NCBI RefSeq assembly: GCF_013204795.1
Contig: NZ_JABMKW010000002.1
Coordinates: 79,284 to 143,283, forward strand
Source of the DNA: Pedobacter panaciterrae
Lineage (GTDB): Bacteria > Bacteroidota > Bacteroidia > Sphingobacteriales > Sphingobacteriaceae
Direction of reading: 5' to 3'
Length of the DNA: 64,000 nt
Shown: positions 45,175-54,196 of the stretch, one piece after another
Layout of the letters: each line of letters opens with the position of its first letter
Position numbering within the stretch: the first letter of the stretch is position 1
The notes under the pieces: generated by a model
What the model was told of the DNA's origin: nothing
The model's database searches: none
The model's input: only the letters and a program-made list of their open reading frames with translations
Made by a program: the position numbers and the translations under genes

Positions 45175-45479
45175 ATGTCTGTTGATGAGCAGGAAGTAGC
45201 CAATCAGGGTTCCCCTATTCCGCTACCTGCCGGTTATTACAAAGTAAGTATACCTGAGACAGGAAATACTTCTATTAATTATGCTAACAGGTATTCAGAT
45301 GTGAGTTATAGTTTTTATAACCAGCTTGGACAATAAGACGATTGATTATAGCTGTTATGCCAAAGGAAATGCATCAAATTATCGGAGGTTACATATTGAA
45401 TAGCAACAGTACGGAGTTTTCTTTCAGTATTGTCAATAATGGAGTAAATGCGACCACCGAAATAACTAAGATAAATTAA
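45175..45479 (+). pseudogene. Decayed Rhs fragment with a displaced tip remnant
   Basis: Bases 45175-45333 align without gaps to 41373-41531 of the Rhs gene (offset 3802). Bases 45335-45373 then align to 42105-42143 (offset 3230), so 573 bp are missing between. A TAA stop falls at the junction (QLGQ then stop). From about 45379 to TAA 45477-45479 an unrelated open stretch reads IIGGYILNSNSTEFSFSIVN and ends TEITKIN; it could be the end of an older toxin tip. This pattern fits replacement of Rhs tips by recombination. Confidence 0.8.
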
Positions 45480-45487
45480 AATTGTAT

Positions 45488-46108
45488 ATGAAAATTGTTA
45501 GAATCAAGTCGCCATTTCTTTTTTTCTGTTTTCTATTTTCTTTCGCTACATCTAAGGTGCAGGCACAAACCGATTTTGTCATTATGAATGATGGCACCAA
45601 ACTGATGGGCGAAATAAAAAATCAGAATCTTAAGAAGGTTAAATTTATCGGTAGCGGAGAAAAGAAGGTCCGGAAATTCGGTCCAACTGACATTACAGAG
45701 GTTTACAAAACTGGCCGTGAAACCTTCAGATCTGTAGGTTTACCAGGTAACAAAGGAAGATTTTTTTTACAAGTTCTGGAAAATGGCAGGATCAAACTGT
45801 ATGAATATTTTAAAGGAGGAATGGGACGTACACCTGCTGTTCCCAATTCTTATGGAGGTTCCGGATTGGGTTTTGGGGGTAACGGGCCATTGCAATACTG
45901 GTATGCCCAGAAAGACAATGGGGAACTGGTTGAGGTAAAATCAAACCAGATGTGGGGTAGCAGGAAAACAAGGAAGGATAACTTTTCCACTTTGATTGCT
46001 GATAATCCACGTATACTTGACCGCTATATTAAAGAAGACAAATTTACCTTTGATTTTGTGCGTTCATTAATTGAAGAATATAATAATACACAAGAGAAAA
46101 AAGACTGA
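45488..46108 (+). CDS. Hypothetical exported protein
   Basis: This 206-residue protein starts at ATG 45488; a TTG two codons upstream is also in frame. A signal peptide ends near KVQAQT. The mature part begins DFVIMNDGTKLMGEIKNQNL and KKVRKFGPTDITEVY, a beta-strand pattern common to Bacteroidota secreted proteins of unknown function, then a glycine-rich loop (SYGGSGLGFGGNGP) and a helical end. It follows the decayed Rhs fragment. No function is known to me. Confidence 0.7.
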   Translation: MKIVRIKSPFLFFCFLFSFATSKVQAQTDFVIMNDGTKLMGEIKNQNLKKVKFIGSGEKKVRKFGPTDITEVYKTGRETFRSVGLPGNKGRFFLQVLENGRIKLYEYFKGGMGRTPAVPNSYGGSGLGFGGNGPLQYWYAQKDNGELVEVKSNQMWGSRKTRKDNFSTLIADNPRILDRYIKEDKFTFDFVRSLIEEYNNTQEKKD

Positions 46109-46185
46109 TTATTCGGGATATAAATAATAGTATATAATATGGAGTTTTATCAGTAATTGCGAAAGTTCTAACAATAATCAACTAC

Positions 46186-46592
46186 TTAGGCTTTAAGAGG
46201 ATAGACCTTCATACAAATATAGGTAATAAGAAAAGGTGGACCATAGCTGACGATGAATTCGTCTAAGGAAAGGTCACTCAGTTTGCCAGTCAACAGCAAA
46301 TAAAAACAGAAGACCAGCATGGAAGCTAAGAATGATTTTAATACGATGGCCGGCTTATTGTACGCGATATTATTGATTTTATCCGTTCTTTTTGCGGTAG
46401 CCAATATGGCAAGAACGATCAGCACCAGGAATACACCAGATCGACTATGCTCAGACTAACGTTGAAATTGTAATTATCCAGTAACAGGGGGAGCAGTGCG
46501 AGATAGCCCATCATGGCAAGAAAAGACAGGGGAATGGTAAACAGAAGGGAGGTTAAGGCCACTTTCATGGCATATTGGAGCGCTTGTTTCAT
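46186..46592 (-). pseudogene. Small membrane protein gene split by a frameshift
   Basis: On the minus strand, ATG 46592 opens MKQALQYAMKVALTSLLFTI and ends early at LVYSWC. A second frame carries on as VFLVLIVLAILATAKRTDKI to VYPLKA, ending at 46186. One lost base near 46425-46435 explains the break. Joined, the protein would have about 135 residues and four hydrophobic segments. I do not recognise the family. Confidence 0.65.
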
Positions 46593-46688
46593 TGGTGAGA
46601 TTTGTTTATTAGAAGCCAAATAACAGATGAAGTTACAAAACACCGGGCAAAATCTCAGTTTTCAATTGTATGGTAGATGCGTAAATGT

Positions 46689-47504
46689 CTATTTGCCAGT
46701 TGCTGACAATTCAATTTCATAAATTTTAGGCCAGAGTTTACCTGTAACAAGTGTCTTTTTAGTTTTGGGATTATAAGCAATCCCGTTTGTTTCCTGGGCT
46801 TTTGGATTGATTCTTACTGCACTATCCTTAAGCATGGTTAAATCGAGCTTACCAATCACTTTGCCGTTTGCCGGATCAATCTTAACGATCTCATCCGTAG
46901 TCCATATATTGGCATAGATAAAATCTTCTATATATTCAAGTTCATTTAAGTTTCGTAAAGCGTAGCCATTTTCTGAAACCGACAGCTTTTTGATAATTTG
47001 AAAGTTATCAGGATTGACATAACTAAGTAGTTCTGTTCCATCGCTCATAATTATATTGGAGCCGTCGGTGGTGAGTCCCCAGCCTTCTGTATTTGTAAAA
47101 GTATATTGTCCTAACTTTTTAAAGGTTTTCGCATCGTATACAAAGCAGGTTTGATTTTTATAGGTTAGCTGAAAAAGCTTGTTATTTAGGAATACGATGC
47201 CTTCTCCAAAGTAAATGCGCTTATCAAGCTGAACCTTCTGATCAATGCTTCCGGTTGCAAGATTAACGATTCCTATAACAGATTCTGTTTCCGGAAACTC
47301 TTCCGGTGATCCTGTACTTTCGTACAAAGATCCATTGTGAAACAAGAAACCTTCTGTAAATGCATTAGTGCTATGTGGGAAGCTTGATTTAACAGTATAA
47401 TTAATTTTCGGTGTTGTAGCAGCAATTGGCTGTTCTTTATCTGAAGAGTTTCCGTTACAAGCTATGATTACCGTTAACAATAGAAAATATAAGAGGTTCT
47501 TCAT
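46689..47504 (-). CDS. Glutaminyl-peptide cyclotransferase (plant-type, beta-propeller)
   Basis: This 271-residue lipoprotein has lipobox VIIAC (lipid cysteine at residue 16). The mature part carries the marks of the PF05096 glutaminyl cyclase family: FPHSTNAFTEGFLFHNGSLY, ESTG, a NTEGWGLTTDG segment and ETNGIAYNPKTKKTLVTGK near the end, with propeller-like repeats. These enzymes convert N-terminal glutamine of exported proteins to pyroglutamate. It is a monocistronic minus-strand gene inside the island. A link to the island's secreted proteins is possible but unproven. Confidence 0.9.
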   Translation of the reverse strand: MKNLLYFLLLTVIIACNGNSSDKEQPIAATTPKINYTVKSSFPHSTNAFTEGFLFHNGSLYESTGSPEEFPETESVIGIVNLATGSIDQKVQLDKRIYFGEGIVFLNNKLFQLTYKNQTCFVYDAKTFKKLGQYTFTNTEGWGLTTDGSNIIMSDGTELLSYVNPDNFQIIKKLSVSENGYALRNLNELEYIEDFIYANIWTTDEIVKIDPANGKVIGKLDLTMLKDSAVRINPKAQETNGIAYNPKTKKTLVTGKLWPKIYEIELSATGK

Positions 47505-47839
47505 TCGCCTAAGGTATAATTTCTATCATTCAATGATTATAAATATTGCCATAATATTTTTTGATTTATTTTAATTGACCACATAATCAAACAACGCTTA
47601 TAATGATGCTTTAATGATAGGCTAAAGCAATATCCTGTCCTGAATTTATTTGCCGTCTTTGAGTGGATAGTGGAATTTGCTATTATGGTGGATAAAAAAT
47701 CACTGGTTTTCCAGGAGTTTGAAAAGGAGCGAAAACGACGATATTTATCCTCTTTTTGCAGATTTGTACTTTAATTGATACACAACGAAGATAACCTTCT
47801 GTTTCGATTTCCTTATATTGCACTAAACAATCTCAAATT
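47505..47839. other. A+T-rich divergent intergenic region
   Basis: This stretch of 335 bp lies between divergent genes. It holds only short A+T-rich dyads (for example ATCATTCAATGAT near 47526) and a weak TACTTTAA box near 47768. No gene or RNA is evident. Confidence 0.35.
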
Positions 47840-49417
47840 ATGGCAGACGCACTCAATACCACAATTTCCGGTCTGAGAACCGTAACAACCCCCCTTGCTG
47901 GAACCGTTTATCAAACTAAAGATTTTGGCGGTGGGCACTGGTACTATGATCCAGCAGATACTACATCAATTGATAATACCGGGACTATACTGGTTTCAAC
48001 TTCAGGAGCAAGATTCAAAAGAATCTTCGAATCTGGATTAAATATCACTTGGTTTGGAGCTGTTGGTAATGGTACTACAGACGATACAGCTTCAATAAAT
48101 AATACAATTAAGTTCGCAGCAACCGGTAAGATAAAAACTGTTGAGTTTCCTTCCGGAACATATCGGGTCACAGGAAAAATACTAATCCCATCCTATATTG
48201 TAATTAATGGAAACAATTCAACATTGAATGGGAATACTGCCGGGACAATGTTTGAATCAGCATATGTTTCTGGAACAAACGTTATTTCAAATATAGGAAC
48301 CCCTGACGAATCGCATCGAGTTGTATCTGCTCAAGTCTCAGATCTTATTATCATAAATTCAAAATTAGCGTTCAATCTTTTTAACTTCAATGAGATCAGC
48401 TTCATCTCGAACATTCAATTTTTAGAAGTTGACCAATGTGTTATAGCATCCCGAAGCTTTTATGGAGGATTTAAGAATCTCATATGTCGTAATGCTAGTA
48501 AGACATCCGCTTTACCTGCCTTCACTTTCAGCAACTACGTAAATGTTGAGAATATCAAGGATGTTTTTGTAGCAGGAAGGAAACTTGCATTTGTTTTTTC
48601 CGGAGGTATTAATGGATTACAATTAACAAATTTAAGCGCGGAAGATTGTACAAATGGAATTTCTTTTCTGGGCGAAGTAAACCCATTAACAATTAGCACC
48701 TGCTATTTCGAAGGAATAACTGGTACAGCAATAGATATGAACGATGCCGCAGCACATAGAGCTGTTACTATAGACAATAACTGGTTTTACAACGTAGGGA
48801 TTTGTTTTTCTGGGAAGTATCTTCACCAGGGATGCTTTAGAAGAGGTAACTACGCGGATGCAAACTGTACTAATATTGTTATAATAGATGATGATTATAC
48901 CTCTTTGTTCGATGTCGAAATAAATAATTATATGACTCCAACTAATGGAATTTTAACCTTACCTCCTAAATATCAAATTGGCAGAAAGTGCACAATAAAC
49001 GGCACGGCAATAATTTATGATGGCGGAAGTGGTTTACCCATGGTCAAAGCGAACATCTCTCACAGTAATAACCTCATTAATTTAGATTATTCCGGTGACT
49101 GCGGTTATGTAGGTAATGCAGTAGCATTCTGTTCACAATCTAAATCTGCAGGCACAACATTCAACATTAATATTGATACATCTATAAGATTTAGCGAGTA
49201 TTGCTTTTATGTCTTCAAATTAAGAGTTGTAGATAACTCTGGATCTACAACGGTGCAGGGCAACGGTTTTGGCAGTACTATAACACTTAATCCGTCTAGT
49301 CAGCCCGGTAAAACCGTCACAGCTATAAATAATAGTGGAAATTTGAGGCTGATTCTTTCTTCTTATTATCACCCAACCGAATATTTTAACGTAGAAGGTA
49401 TTTTAAGAATTGTATAA
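47840..49417 (+). CDS. Pectate-lyase-3 / tail-spike-like beta-helix protein
   Basis: This 525-residue protein starts at ATG 47840 and has no signal peptide. The N-terminal region (TPLAGTVYQTKDFGGGHWYY) leads into WFGAVGNGTTDDTASINNTI, the hallmark start of the Pectate_lyase_3/GH28-like beta-helix used by phage tail spikes and some polysaccharide lyases. Repeated strands run to about residue 360 (SNYVNVENIKDVFVAG, LTISTCYFEGI), then a C-terminal beta domain. It has no phage structural neighbours. It could be a tail-fibre-type binding protein or a lyase exported by another route. Confidence 0.75.
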   Translation: MADALNTTISGLRTVTTPLAGTVYQTKDFGGGHWYYDPADTTSIDNTGTILVSTSGARFKRIFESGLNITWFGAVGNGTTDDTASINNTIKFAATGKIKTVEFPSGTYRVTGKILIPSYIVINGNNSTLNGNTAGTMFESAYVSGTNVISNIGTPDESHRVVSAQVSDLIIINSKLAFNLFNFNEISFISNIQFLEVDQCVIASRSFYGGFKNLICRNASKTSALPAFTFSNYVNVENIKDVFVAGRKLAFVFSGGINGLQLTNLSAEDCTNGISFLGEVNPLTISTCYFEGITGTAIDMNDAAAHRAVTIDNNWFYNVGICFSGKYLHQGCFRRGNYADANCTNIVIIDDDYTSLFDVEINNYMTPTNGILTLPPKYQIGRKCTINGTAIIYDGGSGLPMVKANISHSNNLINLDYSGDCGYVGNAVAFCSQSKSAGTTFNINIDTSIRFSEYCFYVFKLRVVDNSGSTTVQGNGFGSTITLNPSSQPGKTVTAINNSGNLRLILSSYYHPTEYFNVEGILRIV

Positions 49418-49982
49418 ATTATTGTTGTACAGTTTTTTGCAAAAAAAGGTTATAGATGCTGCAGGTATTAGGTGTTCAAAACGAATTAAGTGCACAAAAA
49501 AGAAAGTGCTTTGAAATTTTAGCTCCTTTCCTGTATTCCCAAAATAAAAGTTTTGTAGTATATATACGTCCTGAATGCCCGCTATAGATGTAATATGGCT
49601 ACCATGGTGTATATTTCAAAAATATGAGTGAGTAAGAACCAAATTCCGCGAAAGTAGTGGCCACATATCGAATAATCTCCATATATAGCATCATCACCTA
49701 TTTGAAGGAAATTTGTGTTTTATATAGGGCGTTGTACAGAAATTGCTTGTATTAAGGCAAACTTCATGGAGATTTGTGATTTTTTTGCGCCCTATTTGTT
49801 GGATAATATCTATCCTCATCGCTATGGTCTCATTTATGATTGCCATTCTAACTCCATCTTCGTTTACAAGATTTTGAATGCTTGAGAATCCAATTGTAGA
49901 AAGTGTTTGAACCTAGAGGGGCGTGCTTTAGCCAGATATTCGTGGCTAAAAATTGAGTAATTTCTATAAAAAAGACGATTTG

Positions 49983-50038
49983 AAAACTCAGCCAAAACTC
50001 AGCCAAAACTCAGCCAGAATCCAGCCAAAAACTCAGCC
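49983..50038. repeat. Five tandem copies of an 11-bp repeat (AAAACTCAGCC)
   Basis: Copies begin at 49983, 49994, 50005, 50016 (variant AGAATCCAGCC) and 50027 (one extra A). The period is 11 bp, not a multiple of three, so the repeat acts at DNA level. It lies 300 bp inside attR and may be a protein-binding array. Confidence 0.75.
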
Positions 50039-50233
50039 AAAAGAGCTACTGAATTTTCTTAATAAATCAGTGGAGATTTCAATATTTCATCTAAAAAATC
50101 GAGTAGAAAGTCACATAATTTACCTCAAAATAATAGATAAATAGCGAATTTTTTGCTATCGAAATTTAGTGTTAATATTTAAATTGTAGCTTAAAGTTGC
50201 ATTTGGCGGCGATTTTTTGTATTTTTATTTGTA

Positions 50234-50255
50234 TAAACTCAGCCAAAACTCAGCC
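50234..50255. repeat. Two further copies of the 11-bp repeat
   Basis: TAAACTCAGCC at 50234 and AAAACTCAGCC at 50245 repeat the unit of 49983-50038, at 78 bp from the attR repeat. Both clusters have the same orientation. Confidence 0.7.
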
Positions 50256-50332
50256 AAAAACATGAAAAATACAGAAAACGAACCGCATTTAAAGCATGAT
50301 AAACAGCGTTTTGAGGCCGCAATTGAGGCGAT

Positions 50333-50392
50333 TTCAACTCCGCTATTCTCCACCCTTAGAAAGCCTTTCAGTTAATTCTGAGAGGCTTTTTT
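50333..50392. repeat. attR copy of the tRNA-Ala direct repeat
   Basis: Sixty bases match 15826-15885 with two differences (50336 and 50361). The copy includes the tRNA 3' end and the terminator hairpin but no tRNA 5' part, so it is not a functional tRNA. A 37-codon frame from ATG 50262 (MKNTENEPHLKHDKQRFEAA) runs into the repeat and stops at 50375; whether it is a gene is doubtful. Confidence 0.85.
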
Positions 50393-50566
50393 AATTTAAA
50401 GCGAAACCCGTATCAGACCAACTGTAAAGTTATAGACGGATAAGACCTAATGACAAGCTATAGCAGGACGAACATGTTAAGGATTTTTTATGTGAGTAAG
50501 TCCAACCATAAATCCAGTCAAGCTGTATCACCTACTTTTCTGGTACTTTTATTACTTTTTTTCTAC

Positions 50567-50788
50567 TCAGGGCTGGCGCTCTGACTGAAAAGCCTGAAAC
50601 GCGGTACTGTAGTCTTTATGTAGTTTTAACAAACCGGCAACTACAACCGTGTCTTCCAATGCTAACGATGCTCACTGCCCAATATGCTGAGAAATGCCAT
50701 GTGCAGCATCTCCTAAAACCCTGCCTTTATACCAATGGGAAAGTCTGGGCACGTCATAAATAGGGAAGGCAATAATCTCGTGACTGAA
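50567..50788 (-). pseudogene. Remnant of an FAD-dependent monooxygenase gene
   Basis: On the minus strand the sequence reads HEIIAFPIYDV, then KGRVLGDAAHGISQHIGQ, a stop codon, then ASLALEDTVVVAGLL and a natural-looking end. This matches the conserved GDAAHxxxPxxGQGxxxALEDA segment of flavin monooxygenases (UbiH/TetX type). A TGA replaces the glycine codon of GQG, and the 5' two-thirds are missing. It lies just outside attR in chromosomal DNA. Confidence 0.8.
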
Positions 50789-51022
50789 CTTTTTTTACAA
50801 AACAGAATTTTGAGGTTTATTACTTGTTGCAGTCCTTTGCTACAATCTTTTATGAAAAATGTCTAATTTGCTTGGAGTGGTGTCCCGTGATCAGGTGGGA
50901 GAAAAACATAAAGATTGAAGAAATGTCATAGCACAATGCAAACATTTATAGCCTTAAATTCAACAAATGAGGCCACGTTCTTTTTTTTATTGAGCTAGTT
51001 TTGGCTTATTAATTTATCATAT

Positions 51023-52702
51023 ATGCAAAAAAAATACATTATCCTCTCTTATTTAATCGTACTGATAACATTGTTTTCGGATGCCAGGGCACAAATGACT
51101 TTAGAAAATCCAATTCTTCCAGGATTTTATCCAGATCCGGCAATATTTAAAGTCGGAACGGATTATTATATGGTCACCTCGACTTTTGTTTATTTTCCAG
51201 GGATTCCGGTATTTCATAGTAAGGATCTTAAAAGCTGGAAGCAAATTACCAGCGCAATTGATCGGCCGTCACAAATGGATTTTATGGGTCAGCAGGTTTC
51301 CAGAGGTTTGTTTGCACCAGCAATAAATTATTATAAAGGGATCTTTTATATTACCTGTACCAATATTGATAAGGGAGGCAATTTTATAATCACAGCTAAA
51401 AACCCCGCGGGGCCCTGGAGTGACCCAATTTACCTTAAAGAGGTGAGGGGGATTGACCCTTCTTTATATTTTGAAGATGACAAGGTCTTTATCATATACA
51501 ACAGCGATCCCCCTGAATATAAGTCATTGTACAGCGGGCACAGAACGGTGAAGATCTACGAACTGGATCTTGCTACTTTGAAACCCCTGGGAACTGAAAG
51601 AATCTTGGTAAATGGTGGCGTTGACATCAGTAAAAAACCAGTTTGGATCGAAGCCCCCCACATCTACAAAAGAAACGGATACTATTATTTAATGGCTGCG
51701 GAAGGCGGAACCAGTGTGAACCATTCAGAGGTAATTTTCAGGAGTAAAGATGTCCGGGGTCCTTTCATACCCTATGAAAAGAATCCTATTTTGACTCAAA
51801 GGCATCTGGATCCTAAGCGGAAAAATCCTATATCATCAGTTGGTCATGCAGATTTGGTAGAAGGACCAGATGGGAATACCTACGCTGTTTTTTTAGGCGT
51901 GCGTCCCTATGAAGGAGACTTTTATAATACTGGCCGGGAAACGTTTATAGCCCCTGTAAAATGGATAGCCGATTGGCCAATTATCAATCCAGACCATGAA
52001 GAAGTGCAATATGAATATAAAGTGAACTGGAAAGAAGATAAGCAAAACAATCAATTGCCAGTTACCGGAAACTTTAACTTTAGAGTTCCATTTAAAGATA
52101 CCCTTAATACCGAGTTTTTATTTTTACGAACACACAATCCCTCATGGTATAATTTTAAAGAAAATAAAAATGCACTTACGATTAAGCTGCTTCCTCAGAC
52201 AATTTTAGAAAAAGGAAATCCTGCTTTTATTGGAAGAAGACAGCAACACTTGTCAAGTTCGGCCTCAACCGAAATGAATTTTTCCACTAAACTGGCCAAT
52301 GAAAAAGCTGGAATAGTGATTTTTCAAAATGAAAACCACTTCTACTTTATGTGCAAATCCCACGATAATGGTAAAGATGTAATTCAATTGTTCAAAGGTA
52401 ATCCCACCACTGATAAAATGGATTTGTTAAAGCAGGTTGCCCTACCGTCTTTTCAAAAGACTGCATATTTTAAAGTGAACTCCGAACGCGATGTTTACTC
52501 GTTTTGGTATGCTTTGAAAGAAAATGAATGGAAACCCTTAGCCGATAAAATTGACGGTAAGTATTTAAGTACGGCCGTTGCAAAGGGCTTTGTTGGTGTA
52601 TTATATGGTATGTATGCTACAGCTGATGGGCAAATCACCGACAATAAGGCCATCTATAAGTGGTTTGACTATAGCGGGAATGACAGTACCTTTAAAAAGT
52701 AG
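51023..52702 (+). CDS. GH43 family glycosidase (beta-xylosidase / arabinofuranosidase)
   Basis: This 559-residue protein has a signal peptide (ending DARAQ). The N-terminal five-bladed propeller starts NPILPGFYPDPAIFKVGTDY. The expected catalytic carboxylates are D38 (YPDPA), D145 (GIDPSLYFED) and E210 (WIEAPHIYK). From about residue 360 a C-terminal concanavalin-like GH43_C2 domain follows (LRTHNPSWYNF). It releases xylose or arabinose from xylan fragments; which one cannot be told here. It opens a xylan locus with GH10, esterases and an HTCS regulator. Confidence 0.92.
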   Translation: MQKKYIILSYLIVLITLFSDARAQMTLENPILPGFYPDPAIFKVGTDYYMVTSTFVYFPGIPVFHSKDLKSWKQITSAIDRPSQMDFMGQQVSRGLFAPAINYYKGIFYITCTNIDKGGNFIITAKNPAGPWSDPIYLKEVRGIDPSLYFEDDKVFIIYNSDPPEYKSLYSGHRTVKIYELDLATLKPLGTERILVNGGVDISKKPVWIEAPHIYKRNGYYYLMAAEGGTSVNHSEVIFRSKDVRGPFIPYEKNPILTQRHLDPKRKNPISSVGHADLVEGPDGNTYAVFLGVRPYEGDFYNTGRETFIAPVKWIADWPIINPDHEEVQYEYKVNWKEDKQNNQLPVTGNFNFRVPFKDTLNTEFLFLRTHNPSWYNFKENKNALTIKLLPQTILEKGNPAFIGRRQQHLSSSASTEMNFSTKLANEKAGIVIFQNENHFYFMCKSHDNGKDVIQLFKGNPTTDKMDLLKQVALPSFQKTAYFKVNSERDVYSFWYALKENEWKPLADKIDGKYLSTAVAKGFVGVLYGMYATADGQITDNKAIYKWFDYSGNDSTFKK

Positions 52703-52853
52703 CTAATTGATTAGGAACCTTAAATATGGATTTATAAAAACAACTATGGCTTTATTTAAGCATCCATCGACAGAAAATGATTAGCCGTTTTCTGGTAGAC
52801 TACAAAAACTCGCAGAGAGACCTCAATAGCCATTGGCACCTATTTTAAATCAC

Positions 52854-53957
52854 ATGAAAATATATAAATTAAAGACAGAGACACTGGCATTGGTCCTCCT
52901 TATTCTGGGAGTCTCGATAAGTTGCGGGACATTTGGTCAAAAGCCTTTGACTATTAAAGGACTTAGGGATTACTACAAAGATTACTTTCCTATCGGTGTT
53001 GCTGTGAGCCGCAAAACTCTATCGGGCGATGAAGCGAAACTTCTTTTACAAGAATTTAACAGCATCACCCCAGAGAATGCGATGAAAATGGAAGCCATAC
53101 ATCCTCATGAGGATTTTTATTTCTGGCGTGATGCAGATTCCATAGTCAACTTTGCTCAAAATCACGGGCTAAAGATTCGCGGACATAATTTATGCTGGCA
53201 TGAGCAAGTTGCCGATTGGATGTTTAAGGACAAAGAGGGTCATCTTGTTACAAAGGATGTGCTCCTTAAGCGCCTTAAAGAGCACATCACTACAGTGGTG
53301 AAAAGATATAAGGGAAAGATTTACGCATGGGATGTTGTCAATGAAGCAATAGGCGATGCTGATGACGAGTTTATCAGAAATTCCCTGTGGTATAAGATAT
53401 GTGGTGAAGAATATATAACAAAGGCATTTGAATATGCTCATGCTGCTGATCCGGATGCTTTACTTTTTTACAATGACTACAATACAGAGCGACCGGTTAA
53501 ACGCGATAAAATTTATCGGCTGCTCAAAAAGCTGATTGCGCAAAAAGTTCCTATTCATGGGGTAGGGTTGCAAGCCCACTGGTCAATTTTTGAGCCATCT
53601 GAAAAAGAATTGCGTGAGGCAATTGAATTGTATTCATCTTTAGGTTTACAAATCCATTTTACAGAACTCGACATGTCAATTTATCCATGGGAAAAACATA
53701 AAAGACAAAAAAGGGAGGGAGAAACTGAGTATTTGACCCCAGAGCTGGAACAAAAACAAGCTGATCAGTACGCCAAAATTTTCCGAATCTTTAGGGAATA
53801 CAAGAAGCACATTACCAGCGTGACGTTCTGGAATGTTTCAGACCGGTACAGTTGGCTTGACTATTATCCGGTACAGGGTAGGAAGAACTATCCCTTATTA
53901 TTTGATCAGAAACTTCAACGAAAAAAAGCCTACGCTGAAGTTATAAACTTTAAATGA
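52854..53957 (+). CDS. GH10 family endo-1,4-beta-xylanase
   Basis: The 367-residue protein starts at ATG 52854 (an upstream TTG at 52833 is also in frame). The N-terminal signal ends with GVSISCGTF, so it is probably a lipoprotein. The GH10 barrel shows NSITPENAMKMEAIHP, IRGHNLCWHEQ, WDVVNEAIGD (acid/base E164) and IHFTELDMSIYPW (nucleophile E271), and ends with VTFWNVSDRYSWL. All catalytic residues are present and the length is normal for a single-domain xylanase. It cuts the xylan backbone; the GH43 enzymes would finish the products. Confidence 0.94.
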   Translation: MKIYKLKTETLALVLLILGVSISCGTFGQKPLTIKGLRDYYKDYFPIGVAVSRKTLSGDEAKLLLQEFNSITPENAMKMEAIHPHEDFYFWRDADSIVNFAQNHGLKIRGHNLCWHEQVADWMFKDKEGHLVTKDVLLKRLKEHITTVVKRYKGKIYAWDVVNEAIGDADDEFIRNSLWYKICGEEYITKAFEYAHAADPDALLFYNDYNTERPVKRDKIYRLLKKLIAQKVPIHGVGLQAHWSIFEPSEKELREAIELYSSLGLQIHFTELDMSIYPWEKHKRQKREGETEYLTPELEQKQADQYAKIFRIFREYKKHITSVTFWNVSDRYSWLDYYPVQGRKNYPLLFDQKLQRKKAYAEVINFK

Positions 53958-54039
53958 TTCAATTTCCAGCGCACTATTTTAAACTTTTGTAGCCAAAAAA
54001 AAGACATTTGTTGCCATTGGATGTCTATATTGTTGTTAC

Positions 54040-54053
54040 TTTCGTTAACGAAA
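54040..54053. promoter_or_regulatory. 14-bp perfect palindrome upstream of the HTCS gene
   Basis: TTTCGTTAACGAAA overlaps a promoter-like TACTTTCG box (54037-54044) with TTG 17 bp upstream (54017-54019). It could be an operator for the HTCS gene or the locus. The regulator is unknown. Confidence 0.4.
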
Positions 54054-54196
54054 CCAAATATACCACTTGTAACCATTTCCGCTGAAGGATAAATATCAAT
54101 CGGAATTATAGCGCTTAACAGTTATTTAATTTGGAGCGGATCCAAATTTATGCTGTCTGGTATACTTATTTAAATAAATTTAGGTAACCAAAGACC

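Larger units (their letters stand above)
49418..50261. other. Right-end island region with short repeats, no clear gene
   Basis: About 840 bp of A+T-rich DNA. The only notable elements are two clusters of an 11-bp repeat (49983-50038 and 50234-50255). A 63-codon frame across the first cluster (49953-50144) is mainly the repeat read in shifting frames and is not supported as a gene. Confidence 0.45.

Noticed and set aside
49953..50144. A 63-codon frame rich in TQPK
   Set aside because: The residues come from an 11-bp DNA repeat read in changing frames, not from a protein repeat; the start is TTG and no domain is seen.
49983..50255. Possible CRISPR array
   Set aside because: Repeats are only 11 bp, tandem without spacers, and no cas gene is in the window.
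50333..50392. A second tRNA-Ala gene
   Set aside because: Only the last 20 bases of the tRNA and its terminator are present; there is no D-arm or anticodon arm. It is the att copy.
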